From Symbiodinium natans (taxonomy: Eukaryota > Sar > Dinophyceae > Suessiales > Symbiodiniaceae): a DNA stretch of 64,000 nucleotides. Location: NCBI GenBank assembly GCA_905221605.1, contig CAJNDS010002081.1, forward strand, positions 383,976 to 447,975, given 5' to 3'. Made by a program: the position numbers and the translations under genes. The notes below the pieces were generated by a model. That model made no database searches. It was given only the letters and a program-made list of their open reading frames with translations, and was not told where the DNA came from. Positions 1 through 9,979 of the stretch are shown one piece after another (positions within the stretch are counted from its first letter, which is position 1; every line of letters starts with the position of its first letter).

Positions 1-865
1 AAAACCTACAGCCCCAAACCCCCAAAGCCCTAAAACCCCTAAGAACCTCACTTATCACTACCCATGAACCTTCAAGTAGGGTTCAGGGTAAGGGTTGCAC
101 CCTGAACCCGAATATATCCAACAGCTACTTGCAGCCGTACACGGCTGTCGGGAAGGATGAGACTTGAGTTCAAAGCTGTAGGCAAGATGGATGCCATGGT
201 GCTGACGGGAGGCACGGTGTTGCGCAGGTGCCCTCCCCCCAACAGCTCGGTGTAGGGTTGAAAAAGTCACTGAGACTTGCTGCTGTTAGAAAGTAGCGGC
301 TTTTCTCCCATCCATTCGAGCAGGTTTCATCATGTCACCCACGAGGTACCGGCAGTCTGCGAAGCTGCCGCCAACGCTGACACTGGTGTCTTTGATGCAG
401 AGACTGCTGCACGGTGCGGAACGCTGTTGCAGCTTAAGCTCTTCACAATTCTTGCAAGCACAGTAATGCATGTGCAAATAGTACAAGAACTACTAGCCGA
501 CTAGCCAGTAGCACAGGCAGAACTATGACCAGTATCACGATGACCACTCCTTTTACTTTTGTTGCTACTTCTGTTGCTCTTACTGGTACGAGTACCACTA
601 CCAAACCCTAAACCTGTACCTCCCTCAGACACCAGGATGGCGACCTTGATGGCCTACTGCGCATTACGCGCCAGGCCGGTGCCCCCCCCCCCCCCCCCCC
701 CCGCCAAACCCCACCCCCCAAGATTCCCTACGCTAAGCCCTAAGCCCGAAGCCCTAAGCCCTAAGCCCTAAGTTCTAGGCCCTGAGCCTTAAGCCGTAAC
801 CCCTAAACCTAGACCCCTGAACCCCCCCAATGTGCTCAGCGTGTGATTAAGCCCTGAACCCTCAA

Positions 866-952
866 CCCTAAACCCTAAACCTTAAACCCTAAACCTTAAA
901 CCCTAAACCCTAAACCTTAAACCCTAAACCCTAAACCTTAAACCCTAAACCC
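866..952. repeat. C-strand telomeric array
   Basis: CCCTAAA heptamers mixed with CCTTAAA. The first kilobase of the window is mostly such arrays and degenerate derivatives, with no secure exon except candidates near 965-1035 (SGEAEAYFHQVAKVGGAPGS, + strand). Confidence 0.9.
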
Positions 953-1860
953 CAAAAGCGATCTGGGGAGGCGGAAGCCTACTTCCACCAGGTTGCCAAA
1001 GTCGGAGGAGCTCCTGGGAGTGAGCTTGTGGAGTGGGGGGTAAGGGTTTAAAGGTTTAGGGTTTAGGGTTTAGGGTTTGAAGGCTTAAAGGTTTAAAGTT
1101 TAGGGTTTAGGGTTTAGGGCTAGGGTTTAGGGTTTAGGGTTTAGGGCTTGACGGCTTAGGGATCCTCCCCGTGCGAAGGAGCCGACGCAGGAGTGGATCG
1201 CCCAGTGATCTTGCTCGAAGGCCCCCAAAGAACACTTGAGGGTTGTTCTAAAGTCCCTAATCCCTCTAGGGTTTAGGGTTTAGTTTTTAGGGTTTAGGGT
1301 TAGGGTTTAGGGTTTAGGGTTTAGGGTTTAGGGTTTAGGGTTTAGGGTTTAGGGTTTAGGGTTGAGGCTTGCAAGGGCTTCAGGTCTTGAGTTCTGCAGT
1401 CATCACAAGTCCCCACAAAGGCGTCAGATCAGCTGGGATGAATCCGGCTCTCGCTCGAAAGCTTGCCCTGTTGCCTAAACCCTAAACCCTAAACCCGAAA
1501 CCCTAAACCCTAAACCCTGCACCCTAAACCCTAAACCTGCACCCTAAACCCTAAACACTAAACCCTAAACACTCGGAGGGCTCCCCGGTTCCGAAGAAGC
1601 AAGGATCTGGAAAACCGGACTTCCCTAGAGCCCTCCACCCTGAAAACCCCAACCAACCCCTTGGCCCCGACATCCTAAGCTTTCAGGGACTCTTATCAAA
1701 AAAAAAACTCCCGAAACCACCTGACCCCTAAACCCCAAAAGCCAAAACCCCAAACCCTACCCCAGACCCAAAAAGTTGGAACATCCTTATCCCCACACCC
1801 CAAAGGTATCCTAAAAGGGAATCCCAGCTCCAATCATCCTAACACTATGTTCCGACTTTA

Positions 1861-2013
1861 AAACCCTAAACCCTAAACGCTAAACAACAAGCTCTAAACT
1901 CTAAACTCTACACCCTAGACCCTAAACCCTAAACCCTAAACCCTAAACCCCTAAACCCCTAAAACCCTAAACCCTAAACCCCTAAACCCCTAAACCCTAA
2001 ACCCTAAACCCTA
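1861..2013. repeat. C-strand telomeric array before exon 2027-2106
   Basis: CCCTAAA and CCCCTAAA units, ending in CTAAGCCCCCCAGCAG, which supplies the acceptor. Confidence 0.9.
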
Positions 2014-2026
2014 AGCCCCCCAGCAG

Positions 2027-2106
2027 GCTTGAGCCACTGGAGCTTCAGCTCGGGCGCTCTCCCATCCAATGTCAAGAAGTACGACCTCAGGGCCGAGGCA
2101 TTTTCG
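2027..2106 (+). CDS. Unrecognised exon GLSHWSFSSGALPSNVKKYD
   Basis: Acceptor CCCCAGCAG after a C-strand telomeric array; donor TTTTCG|GTTTAGGG, where the G-strand array begins. 26 codons without stop and a protein-like composition. A clear example of the array-exon-array arrangement of this window. Function unknown. Confidence 0.5.
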
Positions 2107-2177
2107 GTTTAGGGTTTAGGGTTTAGGGTTTAGGGTTTAGGGTTTAGGGTTTAGGGTTTAGGGTTTAGGGTTTAGGG
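2107..2177. repeat. G-strand telomeric array after exon 2027-2106
   Basis: Ten GTTTAGG units; the first GT is the 5' splice site. Confidence 0.9.
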
Positions 2178-2391
2178 CTTCGGGCTTAGGGTTTAGGAAG
2201 GGGTCTTAGGGTCTAGGGTTTCGGGTTTAGGGTTTAGGGTTTCGTATTTGGGGTTTAGGCCCGAGGCTTTCTAGGGTTTGGGGCTTTGGGGCTGGGGTTT
2301 GAAGCTTTATGGCCTTGCGGTTTTAGGGTTTGGGGAACCCGATACCATGAGAACCCAACACCTTCCCCATTCTTGCCAGGGGAGTACCTTA

Positions 2392-2682
2392 AAACCCCAA
2401 ACCCCAAACCCCAAACCCTAAACCCCAAACCCCGAACCCCCCTAAACCCTAAATGACCGTAAACCCTAAACCCTAAACCCTAAACCCTAAACCCATGACC
2501 CTAAACCCTAAACCCTAAACCCTAAACCCTAAACCCTAAACCCTAAACCCTAAACCCTAAACCCTAAACCCTAAAAACTAAACCCTAAACCCTGAGCCCT
2601 AAGCCCTAACCCCTAACCCCTAAACCCTAAGCCCTAAGCCCTAAGCCCTAAGCCCTAAACCCTAAACCCTAAACCCTAAACT
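2392..2682. repeat. C-strand telomeric array
   Basis: About 35 CCCTAAA units with CCCCAAA and CCCTAAG variants. It forms an inverted pair with the G-strand array at 2107. Confidence 0.9.
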
Positions 2683-3160
2683 TACCAAGAAGGCAGGTTG
2701 TTACGGAGGCCCCTTCTGGAGGCCTTGGGGTCCGAGGTTTGGTGTTGGGGGCTGGCAGACGCCTCTCGAGTCCTTGGTCTTGCAAGGGTTTAGGGTTTAG
2801 GGTTTCGGGTTTAGGGTTTAGGGTTTAGGGGTTAGGGTTTAGGGTCTAGGGTTTAGGGTTTTGGGAGGAAGTGCCGCCCGAAGGTTGGGGTATCTTGTTC
2901 TAGGACGGCCCTGAGGGCGCTTCGGTTCGTTCGCCCTGCATTCAGTTTAGGATTGAGGTTCGGGTTCAGGGGTTTAGGGTTTAGGGTTTAGGGTTTAGGG
3001 TTTAGGGTGGATTCCTGTCCAAGAGGGCGCCTTACTGTTGCGAGGGCCATGTTTTTTACGATGGCAGCTTAGGACCGAAACAAATGTCCCGCTTCCAGAA
3101 CTGTTTGCGCTCGTTTGGAGGGTTCGAAGGACATGACATGTTCGTGGGCCGGTCCGCCAG

Positions 3161-3288
3161 GTCGGTGTCGACGCCGGACACGCGATGATTGGCCAAGTGG
3201 TTTCTGACTATCTGAGTTCCTTGTTCGGCTCTGATTCGGAAAGACCGGCGGCGCAGCAGAAGATCGCCGAGGCGGTGGCTTGCTTGAA
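3161..3288 (+). CDS. Unrecognised exon VGVDAGHAMIGQVVSDYLSS
   Basis: Acceptor CCGCCAG, donor TTGAA|GTGAGCAG (near-consensus). The 128-nt frame reads on as LFGSDSERPAAQQKIAEAVA. Without splicing it would end in TGA two bases further on, so it could also be a terminal exon. Confidence 0.5.
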
Positions 3289-3402
3289 GTGAGCAGTGTT
3301 GAGGAGCGCTGTGCCCGAAAAAACCCCCTACACCCCCAACCCCCCTAAACCCCCGAAAGCCCTCTAAGCCCCTATACGCCCCAACCCCTAAACCCCATCA
3401 AC

Positions 3403-3586
3403 CCGCCAAACTCCCTAAACTCCCTAAACTCCCTAAACCCCCTAAACCCCCTAAACCCCCTGAACCCCCTAAACCCTAAACCCCCTAAACCCCCTAAACC
3501 CCCTAAACCCCCTAAACCCCCTAAACCCCCTAAACCCCCTAAACCCCCTAAACCCCCTAAACCCCCTAAACCCCCTAAACCCGAAA
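3403..3586. repeat. CCCCCTAAA array
   Basis: About 18 near-perfect copies of CCCCCTAAA, a telomeric variant with two extra C, after three CTCCCTAAA units. Confidence 0.9.
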
Positions 3587-3982
3587 CGCTGGGTGCAGCT
3601 CAGGTGAAGAAGACGGGGGAGCTCTTGGATCCTTGGAGTTCCTTTTAAGGATTCTTCTAGGGTTTAGGGTTTAGGGTTTAAGGGTTAAGGGTTTAGGGTT
3701 TAGGGTTAGGGTGTTTAAGAGTTCAGGGTTTAGGGCTTGAGGGGTTTGAGGGGTTTGAGGGGTTTTGGGGTTTGAGGGGTTTGGGCTTCATGCTTGAGGG
3801 TTTAGGGTTTAGGGTGTAGGGCACTGAGTATGGGTCGCAATGCAAAGACAGCCAGCTGCCAAAACCCTGAACCCGAAACCCTAAACCCTAACCCCTAAAC
3901 CCTAAACCCTAAACCTTAAACCCTAAACCCTAAACCCTAAACCCCAAACCCTAAACCCTAAGCCCTGAACTGCGGAGCCCAG

Positions 3983-5504
3983 GACCCTGTCTTGGCGGCC
4001 CTTCACCTCGAGGGCTACCACTACCTGAACCCTCCGTGCAACAGCGACTACCCGACCAACCCGACCTGCCAATACCCCAAGCGTCTTGCCGAAGGTTTTA
4101 GGGTTCAGGGTTTAGGGTTTAAAGGGTTTATAGGGTTTATAGGGTTTAAGGGTTTATAGGGTTTATAGGGTTTATAGGGTTTATAGGGTTTATAGGGTTT
4201 ATAGGGTTCATAGGGTCTAGGGTTTAGGGTTTAGGGTTTAGTTTGGGTGAAGAGGTGGATAGGGTTTTCGGGGTCAGCGTTTGGGGTCCAGGGTGTTCGA
4301 GGGTCTTCTAAACTCAGAGGTAGCGTAGGCTTTCGGGATCAGCTTCCGTCTTATTTTTTTGTGTGTGTGTGTGTGGGGTACATAGAAAATAGATGGAGAT
4401 ATTCATGTTGCTTCACACTGACACTCGAACACCGACATCTTGGAAACGCGGAGGTGTTCCTGAACGCTCCGACCGCGTGCTCAAGCCGAAGCACAAAAGT
4501 TCAGGGCTTGGGTTTGGGGCTTAGCGCCTGCCATATCCGGGAGGGTTTTCGCCTCAAAACGTCCGATTCCCACAGCTCAGAAACAAGTTCTGCTACTCTT
4601 ATGGTTAATCTTATTCTTGTCACAGTTATTCTATTTTCACCGTTACTTTTTGATGGCTATTGCTATTGTTTAGATTCGTATTGTGATCGGTGCTATTACT
4701 CTTGCATGTACTAATTTTCACGATCAAGAGGTTCAAGAGTCCTGGTCTGCGCAAACACCGCATGGTCGCACGGATGTTCTTATCGCACGGGCAACGAATG
4801 ATGTCGACCTCGGATTCGCTGGAAGCATGTAGCATGAACATTCCTATTGCACGGACGTGGGTGGGCTGGACCACGGATTTTTCTGGTAACATGCAAACAG
4901 CCTATCGCACGAGCATGAATGATCTGCGCCACCGATTCCCTGATAACATGGACGTTCGCATCGCGCGGGCTAGATGACCACCGTTTCTTGGCGTCTGCGA
5001 CGCAGCGATTTCAGATTTCCGCGGCGTTGCGTGTGGTCGGAGGGCTAAGCCCTAAACCATAAACCCTAAACCCTATACCCCAAACCCTAAACCCTGAACC
5101 CTAAACCCTTAACCCTAAACCCTACACCTATAAGCCCTAAACCTATAGGCCCTAAATCGTCCGAAGCTTCCTACGCCCCAGTGCCGGAAGGTTCAGGGTA
5201 CTTGTAACCCCAACTATGGCTGCGCTTGTGTCAGGTTATAAGAACCCTGAACCTCAAACCCTAAACCCATTAGACTTACAGTTGGGGGTTATAAGTCCCC
5301 CTAAACCCTAAACCCTAAACCCTAAACCCTAAACCCTAAACCCTAAACCCTAAACCCGAAACCCTAAACCCTAAACCCTAAACCCTAAACCCTAAACCCT
5401 AAACCCTAAACCTCCAAGCGAGGTATCCCGACAAGTCGCTGCTTCCCCCGGCCGGGCCACCGAAGCCGCTGCCGCCAGCAGATTGCACTTGTGGCAGCTT
5501 CTTG
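3983..5504 (+). CDS. Unrecognised cysteine/proline-rich protein, two phase-matched exons
   Basis: Exon 3983-4094 (acceptor GAGCCCAG, donor GAAG|GTTTTAGGG) reads DPVLAALHLEGYHYLNPPCN and then SDYPTNPTCQYPKRLAE. Exon 5419-5504 (acceptor CTCCAAG) completes the split Ala codon and reads RYPDKSLLPPAGPPKPLPPA then DCTCGSFLA. The regular Cys/Pro/Tyr content suggests an extracellular or lumenal domain, but I do not recognise the family. The intron of about 1.3 kb carries telomeric arrays and a 60-bp tandem repeat. The exit donor may be GC (TTCTTG|GCAGC). Confidence 0.6.
4745..4980 (+). repeat. Degenerate tandem repeat, unit about 60 bp
   Basis: Four units start ATCGCACGG or ATTGCACGGACG (about 4780, 4847, 4903, 4958), each followed by ..GAT..C....CGGATT and a GATAACATG-type block. 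An open frame of 95 codons runs through it. It lies in an intron of the Cys/Pro-rich gene. Confidence 0.6.
5300..5412. repeat. C-strand telomeric array before exon 5419
   Basis: About 16 CCCTAAA heptamers with one CCCGAAA. Followed by CTCCAAG acceptor. Confidence 0.9.
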
Positions 5505-5598
5505 GCAGCATTTAGGGTTTAGGGTTTAGGGTTTAGGGTTTGGGGTTTGGGGTTTAGGGTTTAGGGTTTGGGGTGGTTTTAAGGCTCTGTTGGGGTCG

Positions 5599-5701
5599 TA
5601 AACCCTAAACCCTAAACCCTAAACCCTAAACCCTAAACCCTAAACCCTAAACCCTAAACCCTAAACCCTAAACCCTAAACCCTAAACCCTAAACCCTAAA
5701 G
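5599..5701. repeat. C-strand telomeric array before exon 5705
   Basis: Fourteen perfect CCCTAAA heptamers, then GCAG acceptor. Confidence 0.9.
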
Positions 5702-5704
5702 CAG

Positions 5705-6216
5705 ATACACGCCGGAAGGTGCCACGAAGTCGTCGGACTCAGTTGCGGGTTTCCGAGTTTCGTACCTTGTTGGGGCCTTACTACCAGGGGATCCTACTTT
5801 TTGGGGGACGGTCTTAGGGTTTAGGGTTTTTCGGGTTTAGGGTTTAGGCCGTAAACCCCGAGTTCTATCTTGCCTGAGTTTGGAGAGGCACCTCATCTGG
5901 GCGGTTCTCTAGGTTGTTGTTTCCTGTTTTGTGGGTACCCGAAATCCAGGGCTTCGGTCGCAAAAAGGAAGGAGTCCCCCAAAAGGGAAGGAGGAACCCC
6001 CAAAGCGGTTAAGGGTGTAGGGTTTAGGTTTGAGGGTGCAGGGTTTAGGGTTTAGGGTTTAGGGTTTAGGGTTTAGGGTTAAGGTTTAGGGTTTAGGGTT
6101 TAGGTTTTAGGGTCGCAGGTGATTGGGTGGCCAACAGCGCTGCCAGCATCATGGCGGGTTTTGCCCAGACCCTCGCTGTCCAGTCGAAGCTCGTCACCAA
6201 GGACCCAACAAAGTAG
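5705..6216 (+). CDS. Unrecognised gene, two phase-matched exons (SVAG-DWVANSAASIMAGF)
   Basis: Exon 5705-5748 reads YTPEGATKSSDSVA; donor TTGCGG|GTTTCC. Exon 6119-6212 (acceptor GGTCGCAG) completes Gly and reads DWVANSAASIMAGFAQTLAV then QSKLVTKDPT. A TAG follows at 6214-6216. Either it ends the protein (DPTK-stop) or the GT inside it (AAA|GTAGCC) is a donor. Probably the same gene as the Cys/Pro-rich exons upstream, although that junction is not in phase as drawn. Confidence 0.55.
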
Positions 6217-6512
6217 CCAATGGCAAGAGTGCCCTAGATCCTACCATAGCACCCAAACACTACAACCCTTAGATCTTATAATCCTAAACTCCCAAACCCT
6301 AAACCCTATACTCCTAAACCCTAAACCCTAAACCCTACCATCCAAAACTTCCTAAACCCCACAAACCCCCCCAGAAGCCTCCAGCTGCCCCAAACCCTGA
6401 ATCCTAAACCCTAAACACTAAACTCTAGACCCTAAACCCTAAAACCCTGAACCCTAAACCCTAAACCCTAAACCCTAACCCTAAACCCTAAACCCTAAAC
6501 CCTAAACCGGAG

Positions 6513-6956
6513 GATGCATTCCACGACGTGTCCGACGTGAGGCCTTTCCATCTGCCCCACATCTTCGAGCCCCAGCAGCCTGGCGCTGCTTAGAAGCGGG
6601 CTGTTCCACGTTTAGGGCCCCTCTTTGGGATACTGTTCATTTTAAGATTAGATATACATAAATAAATACACACACACACACACATATATATATATATGTA
6701 TACGTCTATAAGGTACCTATGATAAGAAACACATAATGAAATAAGTAAATATATAAATATAAATATAAGTATCAACATAAATATATATTTAAATATACAT
6801 ATATATATATAGAAGGTACCTACAAAAAGACCCTCACAACCAGCGACTCCCTGTTGCATGTAGGCTTTCTAGCCTAGGCCCGGCACTGCGTGCTCGGACC
6901 CCGCGAAGTGCTTCATCAATGCCACCACCGTGACGATGCCAATCTACGACTTCAAG
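6513..6956 (+). CDS. Unrecognised gene, two exons joined through a GC donor
   Basis: Exon 6513-6577 reads DAFHDVSDVRPFHLPHIFEP; a GC donor (CCCAGCA|GCCTGG) joins it in phase to 6878-6956 (acceptor AGCCTAG), reading PGTACSDPAKCFINATTVTM then PIYDFK. Without splicing the first exon meets TAG at 6591-6593. The CxxxxKCxxN pattern again suggests an extracytoplasmic protein. Family unknown. Confidence 0.5.
6665..6815. repeat. AT-rich TA/CA/ATAA tract
   Basis: (CA)n, (TA)n and AAATATA repeats within the intron between 6577 and 6878. Similar tracts: 16560-16670, 44760-44820, 46470-46670, 52790-52860, 57180-57250 and 61685-61765. No gene in any of them. Confidence 0.85.
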
Positions 6957-6962
6957 GATTGC

Positions 6963-7061
6963 CTAAACCCTAAACCCTAAACCCTAAACCCTAAACCCTA
7001 AACCCTAAACCCTAAACCCTAAACCCTAAACCCTAAACCCTAAACCCTAAACCCTAAACCC
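6963..7061. repeat. C-strand telomeric array
   Basis: Fourteen perfect heptamers. Downstream, 7065-7240 is open on the minus strand (SLAVTGQSPVSKSSYQLRLP) and in pieces on +; strand undecided. Confidence 0.9.
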
Positions 7062-7429
7062 TCAACCTCTGCAGTTTGAGGGCGCTTCCGTGGTAGGGTC
7101 CAGGTGAAGGGTACTGCGCGTACGGGAGCCGCAGTTGGTAGGATGACTTCGACACGGGACTCTGGCCAGTCACTGCCAGTGAGTTCCGCATCCCGGCTTC
7201 ACCGAGCATGTCCAGTAGCCTCCTGTGGAGGGTCACATGCTCGGTTTAGGGTTTAGGGTTTAGGGTTTAGGGTTAGGGTTGCAAGGAAAGTAGTCAAGCG
7301 TAGTCTGGCGTTGTGTAGCGGGGTGAGAGCTCCTTTTCAAGGGGGAGGCATGTTTCCGGCACGCGCAAGAGCAGCCCAGAGCAGAGCTGAACTTGCGAAA
7401 CCTGCGACCCAGAGTAGGGCCCTGAATAC

Positions 7430-7622
7430 TTTTTGTTTTGGGCTTAGGTTCCCTTATAAGATCCTTTTTTTTAGGGCTTAGGTGCCCTTATAAGATCCTT
7501 TTTTTGTTGGGCTTAGGTTCCCTTATAAGATCCTCTTCATTTTAGGGCTTAGGTTCCCTTATGAGCCCCCTGAACCGAAAGAGGGCACCCTGTCTTATCC
7601 CTAGGTTACTCTTGCGTCTAGA
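7430..7622 (+). mobile_element. Related element with internal tandem copies
   Basis: Four tandem copies of a unit of about 55 bp (GGGCTTAGGTTCCCTTATAA plus T-rich spacer) are followed by AAGAGGGCACCCTGTCTTAT and TAGGTTACTCTTGCGTCTAG, the right end of the CTAGGACC family. The left end is not clear. Confidence 0.55.
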
Positions 7623-8084
7623 AAACCTAGCAGACAACGAGCGGGCACCTTTTGCTTTTGCTTCTTCGGTTTTTAGGGTTTAGGGTTTAGGGTTCCATGT
7701 TTCGCCATGGTTGTTGGACTTGGTCGTCGATGTTCCCTTTTTGGTTGGGAGTACCACGGCCCATGATGTTGATCAGCCTTGAACCCTAAACCCGCAGATG
7801 TGACCGGAGGAGAAGCCACCAACAAAGACACCCTAAGCGTCGGTCCCTTACAATCCCCTTAAAACCAAAAAAAGAACTCTTTTCATGCCTAGGTTACTCC
7901 TGGGCCGAGGACGCCCTAAGCGTGTGCGCACATGAAACTTCATGCCTCCCCAAAAAGGACATAAGCCCAAGCTTCTTAGAAGGATATCCTACCTTACTGG
8001 TCTTTCAGTAAAAGGGGATTTTACATGGGAGATCCCTCTCCTAATCTTTTCCTTCTGTGCTTCTTGGGCGCCCCATGAGCCGAG

Positions 8085-8129
8085 GTACCAAGTTCAAGTC
8101 CCGCGAGGCTTTGCAACAGGCGGGTTCGG
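8085..8129 (+). CDS. Short candidate exon TKFKSREALQQAGS
   Basis: Open frame after GAGCCGAG that runs directly into a G-strand telomeric array (GGTTCG|GGTTTAGGG). The frame also contains an upstream ATG (MSRGTKF). Low information content; unrecognised. Confidence 0.35.
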
Positions 8130-8266
8130 GTTTAGGGTTTAGGGTTTAGGGTTTAGGGTTTAGGGTTTAGGGTTTAGGGTTTAGGGTTTAGGGTTAAGGG
8201 TTTAGGGTTAAGGGTTTAGGGTTTAGGGTTTAGGGTTTAGGGTTTAGGGTTTAGGGTTTAGGGTCT
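8128..8266. repeat. G-strand telomeric array between two candidate exons
   Basis: Nearly pure TTTAGGG with two AAGGG variants; could be a whole telomeric intron between 8129 and 8267. Confidence 0.85.
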
Positions 8267-8273
8267 CTTCGGA

Positions 8274-8328
8274 GCTTTCCTTGGGGAAGGTGTCGGTGGA
8301 TCGCAGCGTGCTGGCATTCTCCTGGGGG
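8274..8328 (+). CDS. Short candidate exon SELSLGKVSVDRSVLAFSWG
   Basis: Open between a telomeric TTTAG|GG acceptor and a donor at TGGGG|GTAGATG. The minus strand (ENASTLRSTDTFPKESSEE) is equally open, so strand and frame are uncertain. Confidence 0.3.
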
Positions 8329-8403
8329 GTAGATGCGGGAAGTTAGAGAAGTTGTTTGAGATGCCCTAAGCCACAATCCCTCAACCCAAGCCCAAAACCG
8401 CAG

Positions 8404-8480
8404 CTCTTGTCAAGAGGCCGCTGGGCTTGCGGACGTCAACTACACAGCCACAGCATGCTGGCTGCACAGCACTTGAGCCC
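8404..8480 (+). CDS. Candidate exon AAGLADVNYTATACWLHS
   Basis: Acceptor AACCGCAG; reads QEAAGLADVNYTATACWLHS before a TGA. The exit splice site is not identified. Resembles the Cys/Asn/Thr-rich style of nearby exons. Confidence 0.35.
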
Positions 8481-8639
8481 GTCATCCTAAACAGGGGACA
8501 TGTAAACCCTAGACCCTAAACCCTAAACCCTAAACCCTGTTTAGGGTCTACTTTCACGATTCGGCAGCTGGACATGTAGGTTGTGTCATAGACCAGTTTC
8601 ACGTAAAAGGCGCTGTTGCCCCCTTGTTCTGGCCGGCTA

Positions 8640-8700
8640 TTGGGGATGTTCACCCTTATACTAGCAGTCCTTAGTAGGGATTATAATAGGGATGTTAGGG
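8640..8700 (+). mobile_element. Partial TTGGGATGTTCCCC-family element
   Basis: Left end TTGGGGATGTTCACCCTTAT and core TAGCAGTCCTTAGTAGGGAT are present; the right terminus is missing. Confidence 0.45.
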
Positions 8701-8832
8701 CTTACTTACCCCCCAACCCTAAGCCCTACTGGTGCTCTTGCAGAAGGGCAGTGTAATGGTCAGAATTCGGGACCCTCTAGTCTCTCTAGGTTCGCGGTTC
8801 TACCCTAAACCCTAAACCCTAAACCCTAAACC

Positions 8833-8976
8833 CTATAACCCTATAACCCTATAACCCTATAACCCTATAACCCTATAACCCTATAACCCTATAACCCTAT
8901 AACCCTATAACCCTATAACCCTATAACTCTATAACCCTATAACCCTATAACCCTATAACCCTATAACCCTATAACC
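8833..8976. repeat. Homogeneous CCCTATAA array inside a C-strand telomeric array
   Basis: About 18 copies of the octamer CCCTATAA with one CTCTATAA variant, bordered on both sides by CCCTAAA heptamers (8801-9045). Confidence 0.9.
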
Positions 8977-9089
8977 CTAAACCCTATACCCTAAACCCTA
9001 AACCCTAAACCCTAAACCCTAAACCCTAAACCCTAAACCCTAAACCGTGGGGGTGTAGGGCGGTCCGTAGGCACGTTCATCATGCCCAG

Positions 9090-9979
9090 GACGAGCTGAA
9101 CACCAAGATTTGCCAGACCATCAACCAGGCAACGTTTGGGATGTGGGCAGTTCTATAGTTTGGGGCCCCTTGGGTTTAGGGTTTAGGGTCTAGGGTTTAG
9201 GGGGACCCCTTTTTGGGGTCCTTTGTTATAAGGGTGCCGTACTGTATATAGGGGGCCGAACAACAAGTAATGTCGGGTTTAGAGAGGCTTCAAAGGTCTA
9301 AAGCTGTAGGACTGTGATGGGCAGCGGCGCTGGTACAGCACGGCACGCCCTGCTTGCCTTGAGTTCTGAACCCAGAAACCAACACACACAAGAAAACGCA
9401 AAAACAGGTAGGGGGAAAACGCACCTGATTCCCCCCTAAACCCTCAACACGAAATCCTGGATCCTAAAAAATCTCTGGGGCAGGCTGCCTACGACTGGGC
9501 CCTGAAAACTGCCTCCAGCAAGGCGCGCTTTAGAGTTTAGGGTTTAGGGTTTAGGGTTGCCTCCGTGGCTCCGAAAGGTTCAGGGTTTGCGGTTTAGGAG
9601 CCAGTCAGCTTGCAGATGATAACAATAGGGGTTTAGGGTTTAGGGTTTAGGGAAGTACTCATGACATTCCCTTGTGGTCCCTCCGCAGCACAGTTCACAT
9701 AGGGTCGGAATAATTACTAGGAGTATTCCCTTGTGGTCCCTTTGTAAATATACCATAGTAACCCCCAAAAACACATAGTTATACCAGAATTAGTCCCTTT
9801 ATCATGATACCATAATAGTCCCCAAAACCCTATTCTAATTCTTAAGGCCCCCCCCCCCCCCTGTTGTGAAGAGCTTGCTGCCGCTTCCTTGTTCAGGCAC
9901 GCGACCGTTTTCTGAAGCACGGCCAGCCATACGTCTTCGTCGAGGACAACCCGGGCTGCTTTCTGTCGAACGGCTTCGG
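9090..9979 (+). CDS. Unrecognised gene, three phase-matched exons
   Basis: 9090-9149 (acceptor ATGCCCAG, donor GGCA|GTTCTA) reads DELNTKICQTINQATFGMWA. 9484-9522 (acceptor GGGGCAG, GC donor AGCAAG|GCGCGC) reads AAYDWALKTASSK. 9897-9979 (acceptor TTGTTCAG, donor TTCGG|GTTTGA) reads ARDRFLKHGQPYVFVEDNPG then CFLSNGF. All junctions are phase 0. The composite looks like a genuine globular segment, but no family is recognised. It probably belongs to the same large gene as the exons from 3.2 kb on. Confidence 0.6.
9645..9850 (+). mobile_element. AATTACTAGGAGTATTCCCTTGTGG-type dispersed element
   Basis: CGGAATAATTACTAGGAGTA, TTCCCTTGTGGTCCC (twice), then AAACCCTATTCTAATTCTTA. Shared with 60418-60510 and 63137-63245. 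The 9.6 kb copy has two tandem TGGTCCC..CATGATACCATA units. Confidence 0.5.

Noticed and set aside
1-1000. A true chromosome end (telomere cap)
   Set aside because: Arrays here are short, on both strands, interrupted by unique sequence, and no denser than in the rest of the window.
4530-4600. tRNA-like GGTTTTCGCCTCAAAACGTC then CGATTCCCA
   Set aside because: A T-arm-like element only; a cloverleaf could not be closed.
8070-8110. tRNA T-arm-like GGTACCAAGTTCAAGTCCCG
   Set aside because: No matching acceptor stem, D-arm or anticodon arm; the stretch also reads as an exon.
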